A stretch of 12,603 nucleotides of DNA from Chitinophagaceae bacterium (GCA_020846105.1 JADLEN010000305.1:1-12603); one strand, 5' to 3'; positions 1 to 6,296 are shown, counted from the stretch's first letter. Notes: generated by a model not told the origin, from the letters alone. Made by a program: numbers and translations.

Positions 1-1847
1 AGGTTATCATCAGCAAATCGAAAACTAAAAAGCGCACAGAGGGTATTGTAATAGAAGTAACCAACCGCAAGCAGTCCGATTTTATAGGACGTATGGAAGT
101 AAAGCCAAATTTCGCTTTCCTTATCCCCGACAACGAAAACATTCCGATGGATATTTTTATCCCAATAGAAAACCTCAACGGGGCTGTAGATGGCGACAAA
201 GCCATAGTGCGTGTTACCGAGTGGCGCAAAAGCAAAAACCCTGTGGGCAATGTGTTGCGCGTACTTACTAATGAGTCGGCAAACGAGCAGGCAATGCAAG
301 ACATCCTCTCCGAAAACGGCTTCCCGCTAACGTTTCCAGATGAGGTAGTAGAAGAAGCCGCACGCATCTCAGACGTACTAGACCCCAAAGAAATTGCGAA
401 GCGAGAAGACTTTCGCAAGACCCTCACCATGACCATAGACCCGCACGACGCCAAAGATTTTGACGATGCTATCTCTATCAAAACTATAGAAAACGGATAC
501 TATGAGGTAGGTGTGCATATTGCCGATGTGAGCCATTATGTGCTGCCTGGCACTGCCCTAGACAAAGAGGCCTACAACCGCGCCACCAGCGTATACCTGC
601 CAGACAGGGTATTGCCTATGCTGCCAGAGCACCTCAGCAATCAGCTGTGCTCGCTACGCCCCAACGAAGAAAAATTTACCTTCTCGGCCATCTTCGAAAT
701 CAATACCTCAGGCAACATTCGCAACTACCGCCTTGGCAAAACCATCATCAACTCTGACCGCCGCTATAGCTACGAAGAGGCCCAAGAAATAATAGAAGGC
801 AAAAGTGGCGACAACGAAAAAGAAATTCGCATACTAGACACCATCTCCAAAGCCTTGCGCAAAGAGCGTTTCGACAAAGGTGCTATCAACTTCAACTCTA
901 CCGAAGTGCGTTTCCAGCTCGATGATAAAGCAGTGCCCATAGGCATCATTATCAAAGAAAGCAAAGACGCACACAAGCTTATCGAAGAGCTCATGCTCCT
1001 CGCCAACAGATACGTAGCGGCACACGTGGGCAAGGTCAAATTCCAAAACAAACCCCTACCCTTTCCCTACCGTATCCACGACCAGCCCAACGAAGAAAAG
1101 CTCGCCACCTTTGCAGCATTTGCAGCACGCTTTGGCTACAAGCTCAACCTTAGCACACCCGAAAAAATTGCAGAATCATTCAACGAAATGCTACGCAACG
1201 TACACGGCAAGCCCGAGCAACACGTCATAGAAACCCTAGGCATACGCACCATGAGCAAGGCCATATATACCACCGAAAACATAGGGCACTACGGCCTAGG
1301 CTTCGAAGACTATTGCCACTTTACATCGCCCATCCGCCGATACCCCGATGTGCTAGTGCACCGCATACTGCACGACGTGCTCAACGAAAAAATACAACCC
1401 CTTCACGGCCTCGAAGAAATGTGCCAACACTGTAGCACCCAAGAGCGTGGCGCTATGGACAGCGAGCGCACCGCCACCAAATACAAGCAGGTAGAGTATA
1501 TGCAGCAGCACGTAGGCGACGAGCTAGATGGCCTTATCTCTGGCGTCGCAGCTTTTGGCATATTTGTAGAAACCATCAACGAAAAATGCGAAGGCATGAT
1601 ACCCGTAAACGACTTGATGGAAATAGACCGTTTCGAGTTTTCAGAGCGCGACTATGCCATGGTAGGCCGCAATACAGGCCTACGGTTCACTATCGGCGAC
1701 AAAATAAAAGTGCGCGTACTCCGTGCCGATCTCGACAAGCGCCAAATAGATTTCGAGCTATCCGAAGCGCCCCAACAAAAAGACCGAAAACCAGCCACAG
1801 ACAGCAAGCGAGAAAAAAAACCAACCACCCCTCGTAAAAAGAAATAA
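1..1847 (+). CDS. rnr: Ribonuclease R, 5'-truncated by the window edge
   Basis: RNase R is a processive 3'-to-5' exoribonuclease of the RNase II/RNB family that degrades structured RNA in the cytoplasm. The reading frame is open from base 3, in frame with the internal ATG at 93, and the residues before that ATG (ending DFIGRMEVKP) read as cold-shock-domain sequence, so 93 is not the true start. About 614 residues are visible, against roughly 700 or more for the family. Numbering from the ATG at 93: cold-shock-like segment 1-60; RNB catalytic domain from about 105, with metal-binding DPHDAKDFDDA giving D116, D122, D124 and D125; an S1 RNA-binding domain at about 474-553; and a Lys/Arg-rich tail of about 25 residues, typical of RNase R rather than RNase II. 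The catalytic aspartates are intact and there is no frameshift. The gene ends in TAA and is followed by a strong hairpin, so it is the last gene of its transcript. Identity is near certain. Confidence 0.96.
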   Translation, partial: VIISKSKTKKRTEGIVIEVTNRKQSDFIGRMEVKPNFAFLIPDNENIPMDIFIPIENLNGAVDGDKAIVRVTEWRKSKNPVGNVLRVLTNESANEQAMQDILSENGFPLTFPDEVVEEAARISDVLDPKEIAKREDFRKTLTMTIDPHDAKDFDDAISIKTIENGYYEVGVHIADVSHYVLPGTALDKEAYNRATSVYLPDRVLPMLPEHLSNQLCSLRPNEEKFTFSAIFEINTSGNIRNYRLGKTIINSDRRYSYEEAQEIIEGKSGDNEKEIRILDTISKALRKERFDKGAINFNSTEVRFQLDDKAVPIGIIIKESKDAHKLIEELMLLANRYVAAHVGKVKFQNKPLPFPYRIHDQPNEEKLATFAAFAARFGYKLNLSTPEKIAESFNEMLRNVHGKPEQHVIETLGIRTMSKAIYTTENIGHYGLGFEDYCHFTSPIRRYPDVLVHRILHDVLNEKIQPLHGLEEMCQHCSTQERGAMDSERTATKYKQVEYMQQHVGDELDGLISGVAAFGIFVETINEKCEGMIPVNDLMEIDRFEFSERDYAMVGRNTGLRFTIGDKIKVRVLRADLDKRQIDFELSEAPQQKDRKPATDSKREKKPTTPRKKK

Positions 1848-1854
1848 CACACAA

Positions 1855-1896
1855 GCAAAGAAAAAGCGCAACCTCAACGTTGCGCTTTTTCTTTGC
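1855..1896 (+). terminator. Perfect 18-bp hairpin terminator after rnr
   Basis: The arms at 1855-1872 and 1879-1896 are perfectly complementary over 18 nt with a 6-nt loop (CTCAAC). The core is GCGCAAC/GTTGCGC, flanked by an A tract on the left and a T tract on the right inside the stem. It begins 7 nt after the rnr stop codon. Because of its symmetry it could also stop transcription on the other strand. Confidence 0.85.
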
Positions 1897-1992
1897 ACCC
1901 CTTCATAAAACCATTTTCCACTTTCATCAGCTGCTTTACCCTTTTCCTAAAACAAGCCCAAAACCAAAACACCAGCCCACTACTTTTACACC

Positions 1993-2496
1993 ATGATACA
2001 GAAAATACTACTTACCGCTACGTTGGCACTCAGCTTTGCCTTCACGTCTTATGCTCAAAACACCAAAGAGCAAAAAAAGGAAAATAAAAAAGAAGCTTGT
2101 AGTGATAAATTCAAAGTGGACGATGCGAACGTCGTCATCACCAACGACAAGTCCTTTCTCAGTGGCTACTTTGCCATCCGTCTCGATGCCACAAGCGATG
2201 TACCCACTACCATGAAGGTGATTATGGAAATCAGCGATTGCAAAAGCAACATCAGCTACATTTCTATACCAATGGTGTTGGATGCAAAAGCCAACCTTTG
2301 GGTAGGCAAAGGCGGTATCCCACAACTACTAGGTTGCAACTATAACGAAAAATCACTGACTTTAGTCATCACCAACGAGTGTGGCGAAACCTTCGAGTCT
2401 AGAAGCAATAACGATAACAACCAAAATAGAACTTCAGATGGGGAATTTGGTAAAAAGAGAGTAATTGCATCAGCTATTCAAGATCAACAGCCATAA
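1993..2496 (+). CDS. Small secreted protein of unknown function
   Basis: A 167-residue protein I do not recognise. Residues 1-21 form a clear Sec signal peptide: K4, a hydrophobic core, and a cleavage site after SYA with mature Gln22. A short Lys/Glu-rich stretch follows (about 24-34), then a region with alternating hydrophobic residues suggesting beta strands and four cysteines (in ACSDKF, SDCKSN, LLGCNY, TNECGE), which could form two disulfides in the periplasm or outside the cell. The C-terminal 25 residues are polar and disordered-looking. There is no T9SS sorting domain and no lipobox. The gene stands alone between two hairpin terminators. Just before the start lies TACTTTTA (1981-1988), a weak match to the Bacteroidota -7 box TAnnTTTG. 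If that box is used, the mRNA leader is almost absent; no convincing -33 box was found. Confidence 0.72.
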   Translation: MIQKILLTATLALSFAFTSYAQNTKEQKKENKKEACSDKFKVDDANVVITNDKSFLSGYFAIRLDATSDVPTTMKVIMEISDCKSNISYISIPMVLDAKANLWVGKGGIPQLLGCNYNEKSLTLVITNECGETFESRSNNDNNQNRTSDGEFGKKRVIASAIQDQQP

Positions 2497-2515
2497 CATA
2501 CACATACAACCAACA

Positions 2516-2552
2516 AAAAGCCCTGCCATCTATCACCGATGGCAGGGCTTTT
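2516..2552 (+). terminator. Hairpin terminator, probably bidirectional
   Basis: Perfect 15-bp arms at 2516-2530 and 2538-2552 around a 7-nt loop. The GC-rich core (GCCCTGCCATC and its complement) is bounded by AAAA on the left and TTTT on the right, with a further T6 shortly after. It lies 19 nt past the secreted-protein gene. Read on the minus strand it also ends in T5, so it may back up termination of the convergent T9SS cargo gene. Confidence 0.85.
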
Positions 2553-2592
2553 AATTTTTTGGGGCGTGCCCACTGTGGTGCTCCTCAGTAAA

Positions 2593-2612
2593 AGACAGTA
2601 TCCCCACTGTCT
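2593..2612 (-). other. Small hairpin, possible weak terminator of the T9SS cargo gene
   Basis: Seven-bp arms (AGACAGT/ACTGTCT) with a 6-nt loop. On the minus strand the stem is followed directly by TTTACTG, a short T tract only, so termination is possible but weak. The rest of the 2553-2729 gap shows nothing convincing apart from one isolated TGTAGCAC at 2649-2656 that resembles the array unit at 5212-5442. Confidence 0.25.
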
Positions 2613-2729
2613 AAAATAGAAATCTTGTTTTTTTATGGCAGCCTGCCTTGTAGCACAGACATTTAGGCTTTGCTTTTAGTGTTGCTCCAATTTGCAAACA
2701 TTGAGGCGCCGCACCTCGGCTACCCACTT

Positions 2730-3398
2730 TTACTCTTTATAAAATTTCCCCACCCCTATTTTATGCTGCTCCTTATCATACACCGCTATATAATAAAGCC
2801 CACCACTTAGCAGCACCACAGGTATAGGCTGCTGTGCAGCTACATTATTAGTTTGCAGCACCACCTTCCCGTAGGTATTATATATCAGTAGCTCGCTTGC
2901 AGCTATGGCTAGGCTTATAAATGCGCGTGTAGGGTTGGGGTATATAGCCAAGGCCTTTACCGTATTTTGCTCTTCGATGCCAGATGTGCCTACGTAAAAC
3001 GTGGTATCAAATTGGTTCCAAACGGTATCTTTTACATACATACCACTAGCGTCTGTATACCCATTTACAATGCTAGTAGAAACATGGAAATAATTAACAT
3101 CAGTATACGGGTTTGCATACCTTACAGTATCAAATGTGGTAGAGAAAAATGTAGACCAAAAGATACCCGTCGGGTCGTACAATGCTTTTATAAAAACAGT
3201 ATCATTAGATTTGTTGAAATAAGTAAACTTCACCCTAGGGCCATTAGTACCACTGCCGTAAGCAAATGATGAAGCGATATAAAAGCTGTAATCCATCCCC
3301 GAATTTGCATAAGAGAAAGCTGAAAAACCAATTTTTTGCCCCGCAACATCTTTATGAAAAGCAAGGATAACCATAAACAATACAAACAATTTCTTCAT
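2730..3398 (-). CDS. T9SS type A sorting domain-containing secreted protein
   Basis: A 222-residue exported protein. The start MKKLFVLFMVILAF is a Sec signal peptide, probably cut after the Ala-Gly near residue 20. The middle (about 24-140) is rich in Tyr, Phe, Thr and Asp, looks like beta structure, and matches no family I can name. From about residue 145 the protein has a type A C-terminal sorting domain: the YPNPT motif near its start, then SELLIYNTYGKVVLQ, then a LSGGLYYIAVYD strand and a final KFYKE. This domain directs proteins through the type IX (Por) secretion system across the outer membrane, where it is normally cleaved. The cargo part is unusually short, so this may be a small adhesin-like or surface protein. 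The gene is monocistronic, with 91 nt to the next gene upstream; no clear promoter is visible. Confidence 0.85.
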   Translation of the reverse strand: MKKLFVLFMVILAFHKDVAGQKIGFSAFSYANSGMDYSFYIASSFAYGSGTNGPRVKFTYFNKSNDTVFIKALYDPTGIFWSTFFSTTFDTVRYANPYTDVNYFHVSTSIVNGYTDASGMYVKDTVWNQFDTTFYVGTSGIEEQNTVKALAIYPNPTRAFISLAIAASELLIYNTYGKVVLQTNNVAAQQPIPVVLLSGGLYYIAVYDKEQHKIGVGKFYKE

Positions 3399-3436
3399 CT
3401 TCTAGTTTTTTTTAAAATTAAAAGCCCTTGTTGCTA

Positions 3437-3466
3437 GGCTACGCTGCAACACACTGCGCCTCTGCC
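3437..3466. repeat. Short intergenic repeat, copy 1 of 2
   Basis: This 30-nt segment matches 4168-4197 at 24 of 30 positions. The shared blocks are GGCTA, CTGCAACAC and TGCGCCT. It also contains GCGCCTCT (3455-3462), which is identical to part of the first three units of the 21-nt array starting at 5212. Both copies sit in gaps between minus-strand genes. A small hairpin, GTTGC (3430-3434) with GCAAC (3446-3450), overlaps it. Confidence 0.5.
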
Positions 3467-3489
3467 AATACCAGCCCTATACCTACTTC

Positions 3490-4098
3490 CTAGCGACTAT
3501 CGCGCAATCGATTGATATGGTTCAGCATATCCATACCACTGCCTAGCATCATTTTCACCATTATACTCCTAAACTTCTCTATATCCTCCACCTCGCAGTC
3601 CATTATTTCGGGGTAGGTATCTAACAGATAGTTTATAATATGCTTTTCCAAATTGTCCAGAAAGTCGTCGCTGCGCAACATATTAGTAGGTATCGCCTGC
3701 TTCAAGCCTTCAAGCTTTTGCTCAAGGTCTTGTTGCACTTTTTTGGGCAGCGGAGCCCTGTTCTGATACTCAATATCTCCTTCTATATGGTCTTGCCGCG
3801 ACGCTTGTAGCCAATACTTACAGACATACGATTCAAAATCAAAACCCTCCTCCATCATTTGGTACATCACAGCTTTATGCTTTGGTCCGTAGCCACCCAT
3901 TTGGTTGCGTATATCGTCGCAATAGCGGGCGATGTTGGGTTCTTCGCTTTTAAAATAATCCAGCAACATAAAGAAACTCAAATATAATTCCGCTCTTTGT
4001 TCGCCTTTTTGCACCCAGATAAAAAAATGAATATTATCATCACCAAAAAGCTCTTCGATAGTATAATGATAATCGCTGAAATGATAAATACTTGTCAT
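3490..4098 (-). CDS. Hypothetical acidic cytoplasmic protein
   Basis: A 202-residue protein I do not recognise. It has no signal peptide and no membrane segment. The N-terminal 60 residues (MTSIYHFSDYHYTIEELFGD, then HFFIWVQKGEQRAELYLSFF) are aromatic-rich and may form a small alpha/beta fold. The rest looks mostly helical and acidic, with a Met-rich end (MVKMMLGSGMDMLNHINRL). No catalytic motif stands out. The ATG at 4098 is a sensible start: the upstream 30 nt are A/T-rich, as is usual where Shine-Dalgarno sequences are not used. Composition resembles the higher-G+C neighbours and contrasts with the A+T-rich gene next upstream, so the two probably have different origins. It could encode a small regulator or an immunity-type protein, but nothing in the sequence proves either. 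Confidence 0.68.
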   Translation of the reverse strand: MTSIYHFSDYHYTIEELFGDDNIHFFIWVQKGEQRAELYLSFFMLLDYFKSEEPNIARYCDDIRNQMGGYGPKHKAVMYQMMEEGFDFESYVCKYWLQASRQDHIEGDIEYQNRAPLPKKVQQDLEQKLEGLKQAIPTNMLRSDDFLDNLEKHIINYLLDTYPEIMDCEVEDIEKFRSIMVKMMLGSGMDMLNHINRLRDSR

Positions 4099-4167
4099 TG
4101 TTTAATGTTTTGTATTGTTATAAATATTTGCCTTTGTTTACTTGGCTAGCACTATTTCTTGTTGGTG

Positions 4168-4202
4168 GGCTATACTGCAACACCGTGCGCCTATACCGCA
4201 AC
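4168..4202. repeat. Short intergenic repeat, copy 2, with internal 21-nt period
   Basis: Positions 4168-4197 match the copy at 3437-3466 (24 of 30). Inside it, the 12-mer CTATACTGCAAC (4170-4181) recurs as CTATACCGCAAC (4191-4202), 11 of 12 identical and exactly 21 nt apart, the same period as the large arrays at 4998-5442. The gap (4099-4224) also carries a perfect 9-bp inverted repeat, GCCTTTGTT (4130-4138) with AACAAAGGC (4200-4208), which would enclose the element in a 61-nt loop. Confidence 0.5.
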
Positions 4203-4224
4203 AAAGGCTAAAAGGTGAAAGAAA

Positions 4225-4869
4225 CTAAAAATTTATCTTGGTTTTTCTAAACCCCTCATCTTGAAGAGTAACAACATAAATTATTATTATCAAAACATAG
4301 ATTAGAGATCCTATAGTTTGATAAATGAAATTACTAATCACACGGCCATAAAAACCGCAGGAAAGATTTGGAAGCCAATTAATTAAACAAAAGCAAATAA
4401 AAGACAAAATTGTCATTGCAATTATATTTTTGAGTGATTTATCTACATCTTTAATGAAAATTAACGACAAAATAAATAATGAATAAAAAACTCCTACTGA
4501 ACTAAATATAGTCCAAAAGGAAAAAAAATTAATATTTTCACTATCGACACCGTTCAATTCTTCTTTTATTTTCAAAAGATTTGCTGTTGGTTTTATTACA
4601 TTGTAAGGATGATCTAAAGTTGTGTAATAATTAATATCATTATTCAACTTTAAAAATAACAGTGTGTCATCTCTATTTTGATTTCTTAAATTGATTAGTG
4701 ATTTAATTGTGCTCACTTTATAGTTAGTGAAGATGAATTCAGATAAATGAACACTATAATCAATTATACAAATTACTGCGACAATACCAAATACTACTAA
4801 AATTCTATTATATAGTTTTATAGTTTTTTTTGACATAAACTTGATTACAAACATTATCCATTCAGTCAT
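4225..4869 (-). CDS. A+T-rich multi-spanning membrane protein, unknown function
   Basis: A 214-residue protein with about four hydrophobic membrane segments: near 22-42 (ILVVFGIVAVICII), 117-140 (FSFWTIFSSVGVFYSLFILS), 147-166 (IAMTILSFICFCLINWL) and 180-203. A polar loop of about 70 residues lies between the first two. No family motif is recognisable. Translation could begin at 4869 or, perhaps more naturally, at the internal ATG at 4836 (MSKKTIKLYN), since a basic tail before the first helix is a common beginning; neither has a Shine-Dalgarno sequence. Base composition is the striking point: sampled 60-nt lines are only about 22-23% G+C, against about 55% in rnr and the peptidase gene. Codon use follows (many AAT, ATA, TTA). 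This suggests recent horizontal gain. A role as an immunity or defence-type membrane protein is only a guess. Confidence 0.65.
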   Translation of the reverse strand: MTEWIMFVIKFMSKKTIKLYNRILVVFGIVAVICIIDYSVHLSEFIFTNYKVSTIKSLINLRNQNRDDTLLFLKLNNDINYYTTLDHPYNVIKPTANLLKIKEELNGVDSENINFFSFWTIFSSVGVFYSLFILSLIFIKDVDKSLKNIIAMTILSFICFCLINWLPNLSCGFYGRVISNFIYQTIGSLIYVLIIIIYVVTLQDEGFRKTKINF

Positions 4870-4997
4870 ATTTTATCATTTTATTTTTTAAGGTTTTGCT
4901 ACTGCTGCTATCGAGTCTTCGCCCCCACCCTCCTCCATCCACCCTCCAAAAATACCCTCTCCCCATCACATATCCAAAACAAAACAATACCCATAAA
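4870..4997. other. C-rich, G-poor intergenic stretch upstream of the repeat arrays
   Basis: There is no credible gene here. The first 40 nt are A/T-rich and act as the upstream region of the minus-strand membrane gene. From about 4920 the plus strand is dominated by C and A with very few G. CCCAT/CACAT-like words at roughly 21-nt steps suggest this may be the decayed edge of the adjacent array, but that is weak. Confidence 0.4.
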
Positions 4998-5207
4998 TAC
5001 GCCCATCACCCCCATCTGCCTTAGCCACACCATTGCACCGCCGCACCAATCCATCATTCCTGCGCCACTATCCTACGCAGCAGCGCCCAGCACCACCACC
5101 AAAGCAGCCAAAACCTACATATTAGCAGCCAAAACCTACATATTTGCCCCCACAACCACCACAAAAGCACCCAAAACCACCCTCGTAAAGCCCAAAACCC
5201 ACATTAT
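4998..5207 (-). repeat. 21-nt tandem repeat array, family A (CTACATA core)
   Basis: Two adjacent units, 5103-5123 and 5124-5144, are identical over 21 nt. The same 21-nt step continues to the right (5145, 5166, 5187) and to the left (5082, 5061, and with loss of identity 5040, 5019, 4998). In the six units from 5082 to 5207, CC at unit positions 6-7 and ACC at positions 11-13 are invariant, with C at position 16. The unit at 4998 again shows CCA, ACC and CAT in register. The two perfect units contain CTACATA, which on the minus strand is TATGTAG, the core of the family B array on the plus strand. The plus strand is almost free of G. The two central units and the period are certain; the leftmost units are tentative. 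Confidence 0.75.
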
Positions 5208-5211
5208 TCTA

Positions 5212-5442
5212 TGTAGCGCCTCTTTATATGCTTGTAGCGCCTCTTTATACCTATGTAGCGCCTCTTTATACCTATGTAGAGCCACTTTAGATTATTGTAG
5301 AGCATCTTTATAACAGTGTAGCGCACATTTCTATACTTGTAGCACCACTTTATACCATTGTAGCGCACAAATATATTATTGTAGCGTTGGTTTATATTGG
5401 TGTAGAGCCTGTATATTTGTATGTAGAGGCTATATATATGCT
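5212..5442 (+). repeat. 21-nt tandem repeat array, family B (11 units, TGTAG core)
   Basis: Eleven consecutive units begin at 5212, 5233, 5254, 5275, 5296, 5317, 5338, 5359, 5380, 5401 and 5422, every one exactly 21 nt long. The consensus is TGTAG-[CA]-GC-N3-TTTATA-N4. TGTAG is present in 11 of 11 units; G at position 7 in 10, C at position 8 in 9, T at position 14 in 11, and A15, T16 and A17 in 10 each. Positions 9-11 and 18-21 vary widely. Units 2 and 3 are identical and unit 1 differs from them at three places; later units diverge but never gain or lose a base. The period equals two turns of B-DNA. The array ends 48 nt before the helical-protein gene. It is not a CRISPR array: repeats are too short and there are no spacers of normal length. 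Confidence 0.95.
5387..5419 (+). promoter_or_regulatory. Candidate Bacteroidota promoter inside the array
   Basis: TATATTTG at 5412-5419 fits the Bacteroidota -7 consensus TAnnTTTG exactly, and TTG at 5387-5389 lies 22 nt upstream as a possible -33 element. It falls in units 9 and 10 of the family B array and would give a leader of about 65 nt before the ATG at 5491. If real, any protein that binds the array would control this gene. A chance match is possible in such T/A-rich sequence. Confidence 0.4.
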
Positions 5443-5490
5443 CCGAGTATTTATACTATTCCTCCCTTTTTTCATGTTCAAGCTACCATT

Positions 5491-6201
5491 ATGAAAATAA
5501 AAGCAAGCAACCTTGCCCAAAGCAAGCTCTACGGCTGCGCTCGCCGAGCCTGGCAAAGCTGCGAAAGATACCAAAGCAGCTTTATAACACTCCGCGCCTG
5601 CTATACGCCAGCATACATTGCCCATCAGCTAGCAGTGGTAGCCGCTGCGCAAAAACTGCCAGACTTTCAGGCACGCACCGCCGAAACCGAAGCGCGGCGT
5701 ATAGAGCTCATACACTACATGCGCCATGCTACGGCACATTGGCAGCAGCTCAAAAGGTATATCAGCACCAGCTTTCCGGCAGACATGCAGCATATTATGT
5801 ATGGCGCCGCTGGCGAGCAATACTACCGTGCCGCCGCGCTCAAAAGCTGGGTAAAACTAGCATCACTCATGCAAGCCGGGCATCTGTTTATAACCAAGCA
5901 TCAGGCCCAGCTTGCTGCCAACAACAATATGCCGGCCTCTTTTGTGGCCGATTTTGCAGCCATTACCACAGAGCTACACCAAAAGCTAGACGTTTTTCGC
6001 CATGGCCGCCAGACCGACCACAGAAACACGGCCGATAAAATTGCTGCCAACAACCATGTGGCTGCCCAGCTCAGTATCCTCCTTGCCGATGCCAAGGTTG
6101 TCTTTCGGAATGATGATGTTGTGCGCCAATTTTTTACCCTTAACTACCTGCGCCACTCGGTGCATCATACTGTAGAAAACACCAACAATACCCAACCGTA
6201 G
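5491..6201 (+). CDS. Orphan alpha-helical protein downstream of the 21-nt repeat array
   Basis: A 236-residue protein that I cannot assign to a named family. It looks entirely helical, is Ala-rich, and has many His, Arg and Lys; there is no signal peptide or membrane segment, so it is probably cytoplasmic. Recognisable stretches are RRIELIHYMRHATAHW (69-84), AAGEQYYRAAALKSWVKLASLM (106-127, written for location only), NNNMPASFVADF (144-155) and FRNDDVVRQFFTLNYL (205-220). No enzymatic motif is visible. The start at 5491 follows a short C/T-rich stretch without a Shine-Dalgarno sequence. The frame stays open upstream through the array to a TAA at 5311-5313, but contains no ATG, GTG or TTG there, so 5491 is the first usable start. 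The stop codon TAG is the first part of a palindromic repeat cluster, hinting that the C-terminus was set by that insertion. Position suggests a functional link to the array, for example as its binding protein; this is inference. Confidence 0.75.
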   Translation: MKIKASNLAQSKLYGCARRAWQSCERYQSSFITLRACYTPAYIAHQLAVVAAAQKLPDFQARTAETEARRIELIHYMRHATAHWQQLKRYISTSFPADMQHIMYGAAGEQYYRAAALKSWVKLASLMQAGHLFITKHQAQLAANNNMPASFVADFAAITTELHQKLDVFRHGRQTDHRNTADKIAANNHVAAQLSILLADAKVVFRNDDVVRQFFTLNYLRHSVHHTVENTNNTQP

Positions 6202-6280
6202 GGGCAAACCTATGTGTTCGCCCTGCAAACCGTTGGGGCGAACCTATGTGTTCGCCCAGCGCACCTATGCGTTCGCCCAG
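6199..6280. repeat. Cluster of three palindromic GGGCGAAC/GTTCGCCC repeats
   Basis: Three tandem copies share ACCTATG[TC]GTTCGCCC. In copy 2 the arms GGGCGAAC (6236-6243) and GTTCGCCC (6250-6257) are perfectly complementary around CTATGT. Copy 1 (6202-6209 with 6216-6223) has one mismatch, and copy 3 (right arm 6271-6278) has a degraded left arm. They resemble REP-type extragenic palindromes. The first copy overlaps the stop codon of the upstream gene. Confidence 0.75.
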
Positions 6281-6296
6281 CATATTATCACCGCAT

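Noticed and set aside
93..95. Start codon of rnr at this ATG
   Set aside because: The frame is open to the window edge and the upstream codons continue the cold-shock-domain sequence, so this is an internal methionine.
2023..2040. Sigma-54 promoter (TTGGCAC...TTTGCC)
   Set aside because: There are 11 nt rather than 10 between GG and GC, and the site lies within the coding sequence of the secreted protein's signal peptide.
2649..2669. An isolated TGTAGCAC resembling one array unit
   Set aside because: No second unit follows at 21 nt and the TTTATA block is out of place; a chance match or a very decayed copy.
5212..5442. CRISPR array
   Set aside because: The period is 21 nt with only about 5-8 nt conserved in a block, no 24-48-nt repeat and no spacers of 25 nt or more; no cas gene is nearby.
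5443..5463. A twelfth array unit
   Set aside because: TGTAG is lost (CCGAG instead) and TTTATA is shifted by 4 nt, so the array is best ended at 5442.
5392..5625. A 77-codon minus-strand frame over the array end and gene start
   Set aside because: It overlaps both the repeats and the start of the forward helical-protein gene, has no promoter, and shows no recognisable protein features.
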